Source: Pseudomonadota bacterium
GTDB lineage: Bacteria > Pseudomonadota > Alphaproteobacteria > Reyranellales > Reyranellaceae
Reading direction: 5' to 3'
Length of the DNA: 64,000 nucleotides
NCBI GenBank assembly: GCA_018242505.1
Contig: JAFEBU010000040.1
Span: 62,001-126,000, forward strand
The notes beneath the pieces are model-generated. The model did no database searches. It saw only the letters and a program-made list of their open reading frames with translations, and was not told the DNA's origin. Shown one piece after another: positions 8,179 through 20,227 of this stretch. Within the stretch, counting starts at the first letter, position 1. Every line of letters begins with the position of its first letter. The translations under genes and the position numbers were made by a program.

Positions 8179-9705
8179 TCAATCGGCAGGGCCGACCGAT
8201 GATCCGGCAGCCAGGCTGGCGGGCGACGATATCCGGCCGAGACCCAGGCGCCCCAGGCGCCGTCGCTCGGCCGACGAGGGAATACGCAATACTTCTCGAT
8301 ACTTGGCGACGGTTCGGCGAGCGATCTCGATGCCTTCGCCTTTCAGCAGTTCGACGATGCGATCGTCGGACAGCGGCTGTGCAGCGGCCTCGCTGCCCAC
8401 CAGGTGACGGATGCGCGAGCGCACGGCTTCGGACGAGACGGTGATGCCCGGAGCATGCGCCTGCAGCGAGGAGGTGAAGAAGTACTTCAACTCGAAGATG
8501 CCGCGCGGCGTGGCGATGTACTTGTTCGAGGTGACACGGCTCACCGTGCTTTCATGCAGCTCGGTGGCGACGGCGATGTCGCGCAACACCAGAGGCTTGA
8601 GCGCGCTCACGCCGCGACGGAAGAAGCCGTCCTGCTGGCGCACGATCTCGCGCGCGACCTTGAGGATGGTCGTGGCGCGCTGCTCCAACGTCTTCACCAG
8701 CCAGTTGGCTGTCTGGAAACGCTCGGCCACGAAGTCGCGGTCGGCCTTGCCGCGCGTACCTTTCATCAAGGTCGCGTGGTAATTGCGATCGACCAGAACC
8801 TTGGGCAGCGCCTCCGTGTTGAGCTCGATGTGCCAGCCCTCCTCGCCTGTTTCGGCGTCGCGTACCGGCGTCAGAAACAGATCGGGCACCACCGGCTGTA
8901 CCGGTGCGACATCGAACGTCGCGGCCGGCCGCGGATCGAGCGTACGCAGCTCAGCCAGCATGTCGCGCAGATCTTCATCGTCGACACCGCAGCGGCGGCG
9001 CAACTGGCCGAGCTCGCCGGCTGCGACCAGATCGAGGTTGTCCAGCAGGGCCTTCATTGCCGGATCGAGACGATCACGCTCCACCAGTTGCGCACCCAGG
9101 CATTCCGCCAGCGTGGGGGCAAAGAGGCCGGTCGGTTCGACCTCGCGCAGCCGCGCCCAGACCCGCTCGACGACCTCGGCCTCGAGATCGAGCGCCTGGG
9201 CGACGGCAAGAGCGTCCAGTCGGCAATAGCCTGCCTCGTCGAGACCCTCGGCCAGCTTGAGCGCGACCCGACGCTCGGCTGTGTCGGAAAAGATCAGTTC
9301 GATCTGCTCGAGCACATAGGCTGCCAACGATTGCGGACGCTCGGCCACGAAGGCGAGCGCATCGGGCATCTCATCACCTGAGGTGGTTCGGCTTGGCGCC
9401 GGCCCATCGCCGCCGCGATCGGCAAACTCGCCCGTCCAACGCTCGTCCATATCCGCCAAGGCTGGCGCGGCTGCCGACAGCGCTTCCGCCGCATCGGCCG
9501 GCGCCTCGAGGGCCGGCGCGGTCTCATCGCCAGGCTCATCCTCGGGCGGGCTTTCCTGCAGCAAAGGATTCTTTTCCAGTTCCTGCTGGATGAAGGCGGC
9601 GAGCTCGAGATGCGAGAACTGCAGCAGCTTGATGGCCTGCTGAAGCTGCGGCGTCATCGCCAGTGTCTGGCGCGAGGCCAGGAGGAGACTCGGACCGATA
9701 CGCAT
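8179..9705 (-). CDS. rpoN: RNA polymerase sigma-54 factor
   Basis: RpoN directs RNA polymerase to -24/-12 promoters that need enhancer-binding activators, typically for nitrogen and carbon regulation. The 508-residue product shows all three regions. Region I is glutamine-rich (LLASRQTLAMTPQLQQAIKLLQ). Region II is an acidic spacer (PPEDEPGDETAP). Region III holds the core-binding and DNA-binding parts with the helix-turn-helix (TELHESTVSRVTSNKYI) and the RpoN box ARRTVAKYRE near the C-terminus. It stands between rnd and ptsN on the minus strand. Confidence 0.97.
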   Translation of the reverse strand: MRIGPSLLLASRQTLAMTPQLQQAIKLLQFSHLELAAFIQQELEKNPLLQESPPEDEPGDETAPALEAPADAAEALSAAAPALADMDERWTGEFADRGGDGPAPSRTTSGDEMPDALAFVAERPQSLAAYVLEQIELIFSDTAERRVALKLAEGLDEAGYCRLDALAVAQALDLEAEVVERVWARLREVEPTGLFAPTLAECLGAQLVERDRLDPAMKALLDNLDLVAAGELGQLRRRCGVDDEDLRDMLAELRTLDPRPAATFDVAPVQPVVPDLFLTPVRDAETGEEGWHIELNTEALPKVLVDRNYHATLMKGTRGKADRDFVAERFQTANWLVKTLEQRATTILKVAREIVRQQDGFFRRGVSALKPLVLRDIAVATELHESTVSRVTSNKYIATPRGIFELKYFFTSSLQAHAPGITVSSEAVRSRIRHLVGSEAAAQPLSDDRIVELLKGEGIEIARRTVAKYREVLRIPSSAERRRLGRLGLGRISSPASLAAGSSVGPAD

Positions 9706-9776
9706 TTAACCCCACCCGGAAGGCTCAACGCCTCCCAATACCAGGATTACAGCAAGAATCGTGCCAAGTAACGCGC

Positions 9777-10388
9777 CTAGTGAGCGAAGATGTCGGTATC
9801 GGCCCAGCCCGCCAGATCGAGGCGCGCGCGGCTTGGCAGGTACCGGAAGGTGGCCTCGGCCAGTTCGGCCCGCCCCTCGCGCTCCAACAGGGCGTCGAGC
9901 TTGGCCTTCAGGGCATGCAGGTGCAGGACGTCGGAGGCAGCGTAATTCAGCTGCTCTTCGGTCAGCAGGTCGGCGCCCCAGTCCGAGGTCTGCTGCTGCT
10001 TGGACAGATCGATGCCCAAAAGCTCGCGGCAAAGATCCTTCAGGCCGTACCTGTCGGTGAAGGTGCGCGTGAGCTTGGCCGCGATCTTGGTGCAGTAGAC
10101 CGGTTCGCAGCGGACGCCGAGCGCATGCTCAAGGACGGCAATGTCGAAGCGGCCGAAATGAAAGAGCTTCAGGACATTTGGATCGGCCAATAGGGCCGCA
10201 AGCCGCGGTGCCTTTTGAGGGCCCCGCGGCATCTGCACGAGGTGCGCGTTGCCGTCGCCCGCGGAAAGCTGGACGAGGCACAGTCGATCGCGATGCGGGT
10301 TGAGTCCCATCGTCTCGGTATCGATCGCCACCACCGGACCGAGCGTGAGGTCGGCGGGGAGGTCGCCGTGATGGAGCTGGACGGTCAT
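9777..10388 (-). CDS. rnd: Ribonuclease D (short, exonuclease domain only)
   Basis: RNase D is a 3'-5' exoribonuclease of the DEDD family that trims tRNA and other RNA ends. The 203-residue protein has Exo I (AIDTETMGL, about residue 20), Exo II (FHFGRFDIAVLEHAL) and Exo III (NYAASDVLHLHALKAKL) but lacks the HRDC domains found in the longer E. coli enzyme. Short forms like this are usual in alphaproteobacteria. I chose the ATG at 10388 (MTVQLHHGD) because the upstream extension runs into the tRNA-Leu gene, which ends 27 bases earlier on the same strand. The two may share a transcript. Confidence 0.92.
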   Translation of the reverse strand: MTVQLHHGDLPADLTLGPVVAIDTETMGLNPHRDRLCLVQLSAGDGNAHLVQMPRGPQKAPRLAALLADPNVLKLFHFGRFDIAVLEHALGVRCEPVYCTKIAAKLTRTFTDRYGLKDLCRELLGIDLSKQQQTSDWGADLLTEEQLNYAASDVLHLHALKAKLDALLEREGRAELAEATFRYLPSRARLDLAGWADTDIFAH

Positions 10389-10415
10389 TTCAGAGGATGC
10401 CTCGCGCGCCTCGCA

Positions 10416-10501
<86 letters not shown>

Positions 10502-10612
10502 CGGCATGCGGGCTAGTGCGGGCCGTGAGTTAGGGCCGCCCATCGCCGATGTCAACCGCAGCGCCGCAGCACCCTTTGCGTCCCAACGGCGTTCGGCTAT
10601 AGGCAGCAGGCC

Positions 10613-11575
10613 ATGAGCATAGAGCAAGTCACGGTCTTCGGCGGCAGCGGCTTCATCGGCCGCGCTATCGTGCAGGCGCTGGCGCGCCAAGGCTATCAGA
10701 TCCGCGTGGCCGTGCGGCGCACGGAACTGGCCGAGCCGGTGACCACGTCAGGCGACGTCGGCCAGATCATGCTGATGCGCAGCAATATCCGGATGCCGCA
10801 GTCAGTGGCGGTAGCGGTGGCCGGCAGCCAGGCGGTCGTCAACGCCACGGGCATCCCGTTCCAGCGGGGGCGTCAGCGCTACCAATCCGTCCATGTCGAC
10901 GGCGCCCGGAACATTGCTGCGGCCTGCAAGGCGGCGGGGGTCGAACGGCTGGTGCATATTTCCGGCATCGGCGCGGATCGGGAGTCGGGGAATCCGTTCA
11001 TCAGGTCCAAGGGCCAGGCAGAGCAGGCCGTCGTCGCCGAGTTCGAGCAGGCCACGTTCCTGCGGCCAAGCGTGGTTTTCGGCCATGATGACCAGATCTT
11101 CAATCGCATGGCCGGCATTGCCGCCAAGGCCCCTTTCCTGCCGATCGTCGGCAGCGGCAAGGTGCGCGTCCAGCCGGTCTTCGTGGGCGATGTCAGCGCG
11201 GCGGCGGCGGCCGTCCTTGCCAAACCTGAAACGGCAAAGAGCGTCTTCGAGTTGGGCGGCCCGCTAATCTATACCTACCGGGAACTGGCGGAGCTGGTGC
11301 TGCGCACAATCGACCGCCGCCGCCCGATCATCGGCATTCCGGCGGAACTGATGAAGATTGCCGGCTTTTTCGCTCAGCAGATCGCTCTCTTTGGCCTTCG
11401 GCCCCCGCTGACGGCCGACCAGGTCGAATTGATGTGCCACGACAACGTTGTGCGCGCAGGAGCCCCGTCGCTGGACAGCCTGGGCATTCAACCCACGGCA
11501 GCCGAGGTGATCCTGCCGACTTATCTCGACCGCTTCCGCATCGGCGGCCGCTACAACCAGCACGCTTCCGCTTAA
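10613..11575 (+). CDS. NDUFA9-like complex I-associated SDR (NAD(P)-binding epimerase family)
   Basis: The 320-residue protein is an atypical short-chain dehydrogenase. It has a Rossmann start VTVFGGSGFIGRAIVQAL at residues 6-23, VVNATGI and LVHISGIGADRESGNPFIRSK in mid-protein, and PVFVGDVSAAAAAVL followed by FELGGPLIYTYRELAELVL. This is the pattern of bacterial homologues of the mitochondrial complex I subunit NDUFA9, thought to bind a nucleotide and assist assembly or stability. No catalytic YxxxK is evident: the expected place reads FIRSKGQAE. It stands alone and divergent from the tRNA-Leu/rnd/rpoN group. Confidence 0.88.
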   Translation: MSIEQVTVFGGSGFIGRAIVQALARQGYQIRVAVRRTELAEPVTTSGDVGQIMLMRSNIRMPQSVAVAVAGSQAVVNATGIPFQRGRQRYQSVHVDGARNIAAACKAAGVERLVHISGIGADRESGNPFIRSKGQAEQAVVAEFEQATFLRPSVVFGHDDQIFNRMAGIAAKAPFLPIVGSGKVRVQPVFVGDVSAAAAAVLAKPETAKSVFELGGPLIYTYRELAELVLRTIDRRRPIIGIPAELMKIAGFFAQQIALFGLRPPLTADQVELMCHDNVVRAGAPSLDSLGIQPTAAEVILPTYLDRFRIGGRYNQHASA

Positions 11576-11716
11576 TCCAACTTGCTGTTTTTAAAGAAGC
11601 TTTTGTATGCCTTCCGACAATAGTAATATACCGGTACTATAATTGAATCTTCATCGTGGTCTTTCTGCTGAATCGTGATCGGTCATTAAAGTTCATCTAA
11701 AATTAGGTCAACTTTA

Positions 11717-11746
11717 TTGACTTTATTCAGGTGACTTGGTTATAAC
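11717..11746 (+). promoter_or_regulatory. Candidate sigma-70-type promoter for gltD in an AT-rich intergenic region
   Basis: TTGACT at 11717-11722 and TATAAC at 11741-11746 are separated by 18 bases, a good match to the vegetative -35/-10 pattern. The predicted transcript would begin near 11753, about 63 bases before the gltD ATG. The surrounding gap (11576-11815) is strikingly AT-rich compared with its neighbours, which is usual for a strong regulated promoter but extreme here. A short CCCAA/TTGGG hairpin at 11750-11768 would lie at the start of the leader. Confidence 0.5.
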
Positions 11747-11815
11747 GCACCCAAGGGCATCTTTTGGGCAAGATGAACTATCACCGAGCAATTTAATTTC
11801 AAGCTGAGGGCTGCC

Positions 11816-13255
11816 ATGGCCGAGAGGATGCTGAAGTTTGTCGGAACAGCCCAGGCCCTGCCCGAAAAGCGGCCCGCCGTGGAGCGTCGGCGCGACTTCC
11901 AGGAGATCTATGCACGCTATGCGCGGGAAAAGGCGGCGGAACAAGCGGCCCGTTGCTCGCAATGCGGCGTACCCTTCTGTCAGATCCACTGCCCGCTGCA
12001 CAACAACATCCCGGATTGGCTGAAGCTCACCGCCGAAGGGCGGATCGACGAGGCCTACGAGCTTTCCTCGGCGACCAACAACTTTCCCGAAATTTGCGGA
12101 CGGATCTGCCCGCAGGATCGCCTGTGCGAGGGCAACTGCGTCATCGAGAAGGGCTTCGAATCGGTCACCATCGGCGCAGTCGAGAAGTTCATCACCGACA
12201 CTGCCTGGGAGAAGGGCTGGATCAAGCCGATCCGGCCACGGCACGAGCGTCAGCAGAGCATCGGCATTGTGGGCGCCGGACCGGCCGGCCTCGCCGCCGC
12301 CGAGCAACTGCGCCGCAAGGGCTACCAGGTCGAAATCTATGATCGCTACGACCGCGTGGGCGGGTTGATGATCTATGGCATCCCCAACTTCAAGCTCGAG
12401 AAGGAAGTGGTCCAGCGGCGGGAGACGCTCCTGCGCGAGTCGAAGGTCCGCTTCCATTTGAACTGCGAGGTCGGCCGGAACGTGACGCTGGAGGAACTGC
12501 GCCGGCGCCATGACGCAGTACTGATGGCCACCGGCGTCTACAAGGCGCGCGACATCCAGGCTCCGGGCGTCGGCATGTCCGGCATTGCGGCCGCGCTCGA
12601 CTATCTCACGGCCTCCAACCGTGTCGGCCTGGGCGATGCCGTCGCCGACTTCGAATCGGGCGCGCTCAACGCCCACGGCAAGAATGTCGTGGTGCTGGGC
12701 GGCGGCGACACGGCGATGGACTGCGTGCGCACGGCGGTGCGCCAGGGCGCGCGGTCAGTGAAGTGTCTTTACCGGCGCGACCGCGCCAACATGCCGGGCT
12801 CGCAGCGCGAGGTGAAGCATGCCGAGGAGGAAGGCGTCGAGTTCGTATGGCTCACCGCGCCACAGGCCTTTCTCGGCACGGAAAGCGTCACCCACGTCCG
12901 TTCGGTGCGCATCCATCTCGGCATGCCCGATGCCTCGGGCCGCCAGACGCCGCAGGAGATCGCGAACAGCCATCTGAACATCGAGGCCGACCTGGTGCTG
13001 AAGGCGCTGGGCTTCGATCCGGAGGACCTGCCGGCCATGCTGCAGGCTCCCGATCTCGGCGTGACCGGCTGGGGCACGCTCAAGATCGACTGGCGCAGCA
13101 TGATGACCAGTCTCGACGGCGTGTTTGCCGCGGGCGACATCGTGCGCGGCGCTTCGCTGGTCGTCTGGGCGGTTCGCGACGGCCGCGACGCGGCAGAGCG
13201 CATCCATGGCTGGCTCACGGCCAAGGCGGCCGAAGTCGCCATCGCTGCGGAGTAG
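11816..13255 (+). CDS. gltD: Glutamate synthase (NADPH) small subunit
   Basis: GltD passes electrons from NADPH through FAD and iron-sulphur clusters to GltB for glutamate formation from glutamine and 2-oxoglutarate. The 479-residue product has the N-terminal cysteine-rich cluster region (CSQCGVPFCQIHCPLHNNIP and ICGRICPQDRLCEGNC), the FAD-binding GIVGAGPAGLAAAEQLR near residue 147, the NADPH-binding VVVLGGGDTAMDCVRTA and the C-terminal FAD contact VFAAGDIVRGASLVVWAV. Here gltD precedes gltB, and two unrelated small genes lie between them. Confidence 0.97.
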   Translation: MAERMLKFVGTAQALPEKRPAVERRRDFQEIYARYAREKAAEQAARCSQCGVPFCQIHCPLHNNIPDWLKLTAEGRIDEAYELSSATNNFPEICGRICPQDRLCEGNCVIEKGFESVTIGAVEKFITDTAWEKGWIKPIRPRHERQQSIGIVGAGPAGLAAAEQLRRKGYQVEIYDRYDRVGGLMIYGIPNFKLEKEVVQRRETLLRESKVRFHLNCEVGRNVTLEELRRRHDAVLMATGVYKARDIQAPGVGMSGIAAALDYLTASNRVGLGDAVADFESGALNAHGKNVVVLGGGDTAMDCVRTAVRQGARSVKCLYRRDRANMPGSQREVKHAEEEGVEFVWLTAPQAFLGTESVTHVRSVRIHLGMPDASGRQTPQEIANSHLNIEADLVLKALGFDPEDLPAMLQAPDLGVTGWGTLKIDWRSMMTSLDGVFAAGDIVRGASLVVWAVRDGRDAAERIHGWLTAKAAEVAIAAE

Positions 13256-13259
13256 CACG

Positions 13260-13874
13260 ATGCTGACGCTCTACGACTTCATGGGCTCGGGCAACGGCTA
13301 CAAGGTCCGCCTGCTGCTGGCCCAGCTCGGCCTGACCTACAGGCTGGTCGAATGCGATATCCTGAAGGGCGAGACGCGCACATCGGAGTTCCTGCAGAAG
13401 AACCTCAATGGCCGCATCCCGACCCTGCAGCTCGAGGACGGCAGCCATCTCGCCGAGTCGGGCGCCATCCTCTGGTATCTCGCCGAGGGCACACCCCTCG
13501 CACCCGCCGACCGCAAGACCCGCGCGGAAACCCTGCAATGGATGTTCTTCGAGCAATATAGCCACGAGCCCTACATCGCCGTCGTGCGCTACTGGCGACA
13601 TTTCCTCGACACGTTGACGCCGCTGCAGGAGCTCGACCTGCCGGAGCGCCGCAAGAAGGGTTACGACGCGCTGGAGGTGATGGAGCGGCATCTCGAGCGG
13701 CGGCCTTTCTTCGTCGGCAAGCGCTACGGTCTCGCCGACATCGCGCTTTATGCCTACACGCACGTCGCGCATGAGGGCGAATTCGATCTCTCCCGCTATC
13801 CCAACATCAACGCCTGGCTAGCGCGTGTGGCCGAGCAGCCGGGCTACGTCACCATGGACCACAAGCCTCACTGA
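13260..13874 (+). CDS. Glutathione S-transferase family protein (within the glt locus)
   Basis: The 204-residue protein has a thioredoxin-like GST N-domain (LTLYDFMGSGNGYKVRLLLAQLG, then NGRIPTLQLEDGSHLAESGAILWYLAEG with the cis-Pro and ES glutathione contacts). An all-helical C-domain follows (YGLADIALYAYTHVAHEGEFDLSRYPNINAWLARV). The family conjugates or reduces substrates with glutathione in the cytoplasm. It begins at the ATG at 13260, only four bases after the gltD stop, so it is almost certainly co-transcribed. Why a GST sits inside the glutamate synthase operon is unclear. A link through glutamate supply for glutathione is only a guess. Confidence 0.92.
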   Translation: MLTLYDFMGSGNGYKVRLLLAQLGLTYRLVECDILKGETRTSEFLQKNLNGRIPTLQLEDGSHLAESGAILWYLAEGTPLAPADRKTRAETLQWMFFEQYSHEPYIAVVRYWRHFLDTLTPLQELDLPERRKKGYDALEVMERHLERRPFFVGKRYGLADIALYAYTHVAHEGEFDLSRYPNINAWLARVAEQPGYVTMDHKPH

Positions 13875-13886
13875 AAGGAGGAAACG

Positions 13887-14069
13887 ATGCCGATGATCAA
13901 TGTGCAGATGTTCGAGGGCCGCACGACCGAGCAGCGCCGAAAACTGGCCAGGGAGCTGACCGACGCCACCTGCCGCGCGCTCGGCTGCACGCCCGACGCC
14001 GTCCAGATCATCCTGACCGACATCAAGAAAGAGAACTGGGCCGAAGCCGGGAAGCTTTTTTCAGATTGA
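13887..14069 (+). CDS. 4-oxalocrotonate tautomerase family protein
   Basis: This 60-residue protein has the catalytic proline that follows the initiator Met (MPMINVQMFEGRT), and the rest fits the beta-alpha-beta tautomerase fold with RKLARELTDATCRALGCTPDAVQIIL. These proteins use the N-terminal proline as a general base on keto-enol substrates and form hexamers. A good ribosome site, AAAGGAGG, precedes the ATG. It follows the GST by 12 bases and precedes gltB. The natural substrate is unknown. Confidence 0.9.
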   Translation: MPMINVQMFEGRTTEQRRKLARELTDATCRALGCTPDAVQIILTDIKKENWAEAGKLFSD

Positions 14070-14075
14070 TGGGAT

Positions 14076-14187
14076 CATGACCCCTCCGTCGCCGTGCGAC
14101 GGCGACACCTCCCCATGCGAATGGGGAGGGCGGGCCTTCTCCTCCCATTCATATGGGGAGATGGTCCGAAGGGCCGGAGGGGTCATG
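14076..14187. repeat. REP-like composite palindromic element upstream of gltB
   Basis: The element is bounded by 13-bp perfect inverted arms, CATGACCCCTCCG at 14076-14088 and its complement at 14175-14187. Inside it has three further hairpins: CCGTCGC/GCGACGG (14086-14102), CCTCCCCAT/ATGGGGAGG (14108-14129) and an imperfect CTCCCAT/ATGGGGAG pair. The right arm (CGGAGGGGTCATGGG) reappears with one change at 57189-57203. It occupies nearly the whole space between the tautomerase gene and gltB, and its last ATG could be mistaken for a gltB start. Confidence 0.75.
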
Positions 14188-14205
14188 GGAAACGAGGAAC
14201 ACGCC

Positions 14206-18747
<4,542 letters not shown>

Positions 18748-18761
18748 AGGCCGAAAGAGCC

Positions 18762-19670
18762 ATGAGCACAGCGCCGGTCGCGCGTGGCGCGGCCTCCGTC
18801 CCGCGCGCGGCCTGGCTGCAGCTTGTGGCCGCCATCCTCCTGTTCGGCCTCGCCTGGCCGGTGATGAAGATCGGACTCATGGCCGGCACGCCGATCTGGC
18901 TGGCCGCGGGACGCGCCACGACGTCCGCATTCGTCACCTTCGGGTTGCTGGCGCTGCTCGGCCGCCTGAAGTGGCCGGCGCGAGAGGATTGGCCGGTCAT
19001 CCTCTCGGTGGGCACGCTGCAGCTTTCGGCCTTCTTTGCGCTGGCCAACCTTGGCGTGCAGAGCGTGCCGCCCGGTCGCTCGGGCGTGCTCGCCTACACC
19101 ACCATGCTCTGGATGGTGCCGCTGTCGTTGCTGGTCGGAGAAAGAGTGGGCAGGCGCGCCGTCGCGGGCGTCGTGCTGGGCGTCGCCGGCATCGTGGTGC
19201 TGGCCGATCCCGGTCGCCTCGACTGGCATGACCACGCCATCGTCATGGGCCACGTCTACCTTCTGCTGGCGGGCTTCACCTGGGCGTTGGCCATCCTGCA
19301 CACTCGCCGCCATCGCTGGCACGCCACGCCGCTCGATCTTCTGCCCTGGCAGATGAGCGTGGCGACCCTGCTCTTGTGGCTGCTGGCCCTCACGGCCGAG
19401 CCGGCAGGCTATCTCGACTTCGACAAATGGCAGCTCTGGGCCGCCCTCTTCTACATCGGTGCCTTCGCCGGTCCGGCCGGGACCTGGGCCGCCGTCTCGG
19501 TGAGCCGGGCGCTGCCAGCCATCACGAGCTCGCTCGGCATGCTGGGGGTGCCGCTGGTCGGCATCGTCTCATCGGTCCTCCTGGTGGGCGAGGCCGTCAC
19601 GCTGCCGCTGGTCGTGGGCACAGCTCTGGTGATCGCGGGCATTGCCGTCGTGATCCTCGACAGGAAATAG
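18762..19670 (+). CDS. EamA/DMT-superfamily transporter
   Basis: The 302-residue protein has about ten hydrophobic helices in two similar halves. The first starts at LQLVAAILLFGLAWPVMKIGL and the second at HVYLLLAGFTWALAIL. EamA-type export signatures appear, including the NLGVQSVPPGRSGVLAYTTMLW segment. Such proteins are usually drug/metabolite or amino-acid exporters in the inner membrane. The ATG at 18762 follows the gltB stop by 14 bases, so it is probably the last gene of the glt operon, followed by the terminator at 19761. The substrate is not readable from sequence. Confidence 0.9.
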   Translation: MSTAPVARGAASVPRAAWLQLVAAILLFGLAWPVMKIGLMAGTPIWLAAGRATTSAFVTFGLLALLGRLKWPAREDWPVILSVGTLQLSAFFALANLGVQSVPPGRSGVLAYTTMLWMVPLSLLVGERVGRRAVAGVVLGVAGIVVLADPGRLDWHDHAIVMGHVYLLLAGFTWALAILHTRRHRWHATPLDLLPWQMSVATLLLWLLALTAEPAGYLDFDKWQLWAALFYIGAFAGPAGTWAAVSVSRALPAITSSLGMLGVPLVGIVSSVLLVGEAVTLPLVVGTALVIAGIAVVILDRK

Positions 19671-19718
19671 GGCCTCGAAATCATCCGTGGGACAGACCAC
19701 GCCCGGGAAGTCCCTTTC

Positions 19719-19808
19719 TTTCTCATGGTTTCTCACTTTTTCTCACGGCGTGAGAAGCCTCCGATGCCGATGGCATCGGCGTTTTTTGCCATTTTCTCAC
19801 TTTCTCAC
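19719..19808. repeat. Cluster of TTTCTCA(C) motifs flanking a terminator
   Basis: TTTCTCA(C) occurs at 19719, 19729, 19739, 19793 and 19801. The third copy is paired with a reverse copy (GTGAGAA at 19750), giving the hairpin TTCTCAC-GGC-GTGAGAA, and the last two are directly tandem. Five near-identical octamers in 90 bases is not expected by chance in GC-rich DNA. The role is unknown. A protein-binding array or remains of a repeat are both possible. Confidence 0.6.
19761..19787 (+). terminator. Strong rho-independent terminator at the end of the glt/DMT operon
   Basis: CCGATGCC (19761-19768) pairs perfectly with GGCATCGG (19772-19779) around a three-base loop, followed by CG and six T residues (19782-19787). 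This is the clearest intrinsic terminator in the window. It lies about 90 bases after the DMT transporter stop. Confidence 0.9.
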
Positions 19809-19983
19809 GCCACCCCCTGTCTCCTTTTCGGGATGCACCGGATCACGGCTGAAATCCGCCGCTTGCGGGATTCCTCCAGAGCCTGTCACAAAAATGTTTC
19901 GGCTGCCCCCGGATGATCACTCGGTCTTCGGCAGGAAGGCCGGCAGCATGGCCCTTTCGATTCGTATGAATAATGAGGGCCCG

Positions 19984-20199
19984 ATGTCGCAGAAATTCAA
20001 ATCAATGAACGATTTCGATCCCAGCCGCCCGGCTCTCGTTCATGATCGGCTGAGCGACCGGGTACTGGAATGGTCTCCATCCTGGGCCACCGACTACACC
20101 GAGTGGCATCGCGAGCATGCGCGGGATGGCGCAGTGGCCTTCAACGGCCTGCTCCTCGACGGCTGGCTGGGAACCGCCGATCGCTCTCCTCCGGCATAG
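19984..20199 (+). CDS. Small hypothetical protein, 71 residues
   Basis: The reading frame gives MSQKFKSMNDFDP, then PALVHDRLSDRVLEWSPSWATDYTEWHREHARDGAVAFNGLLLDGWLG. It is soluble and rich in Trp and acidic residues, and I do not recognise a family. A GAGGG lies six bases before the ATG at 19984, and codon use resembles neighbouring genes. An upstream in-frame ATG at 19948 has no ribosome site. It sits alone between the terminator and the molybdenum hydroxylase genes, which run the other way. It is probably real, but this rests only on the start region and codon bias. Confidence 0.45.
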   Translation: MSQKFKSMNDFDPSRPALVHDRLSDRVLEWSPSWATDYTEWHREHARDGAVAFNGLLLDGWLGTADRSPPA

Positions 20200-20227
20200 G
20201 TACCGGAGGAGAAGCGTTATCAATCGT

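Noticed and set aside
14077..14205. Longer gltB starting at 14077 or 14185
   Set aside because: The extra codons lie in a hairpin repeat, and the propeptide length before the nucleophile Cys is correct only from 14206.
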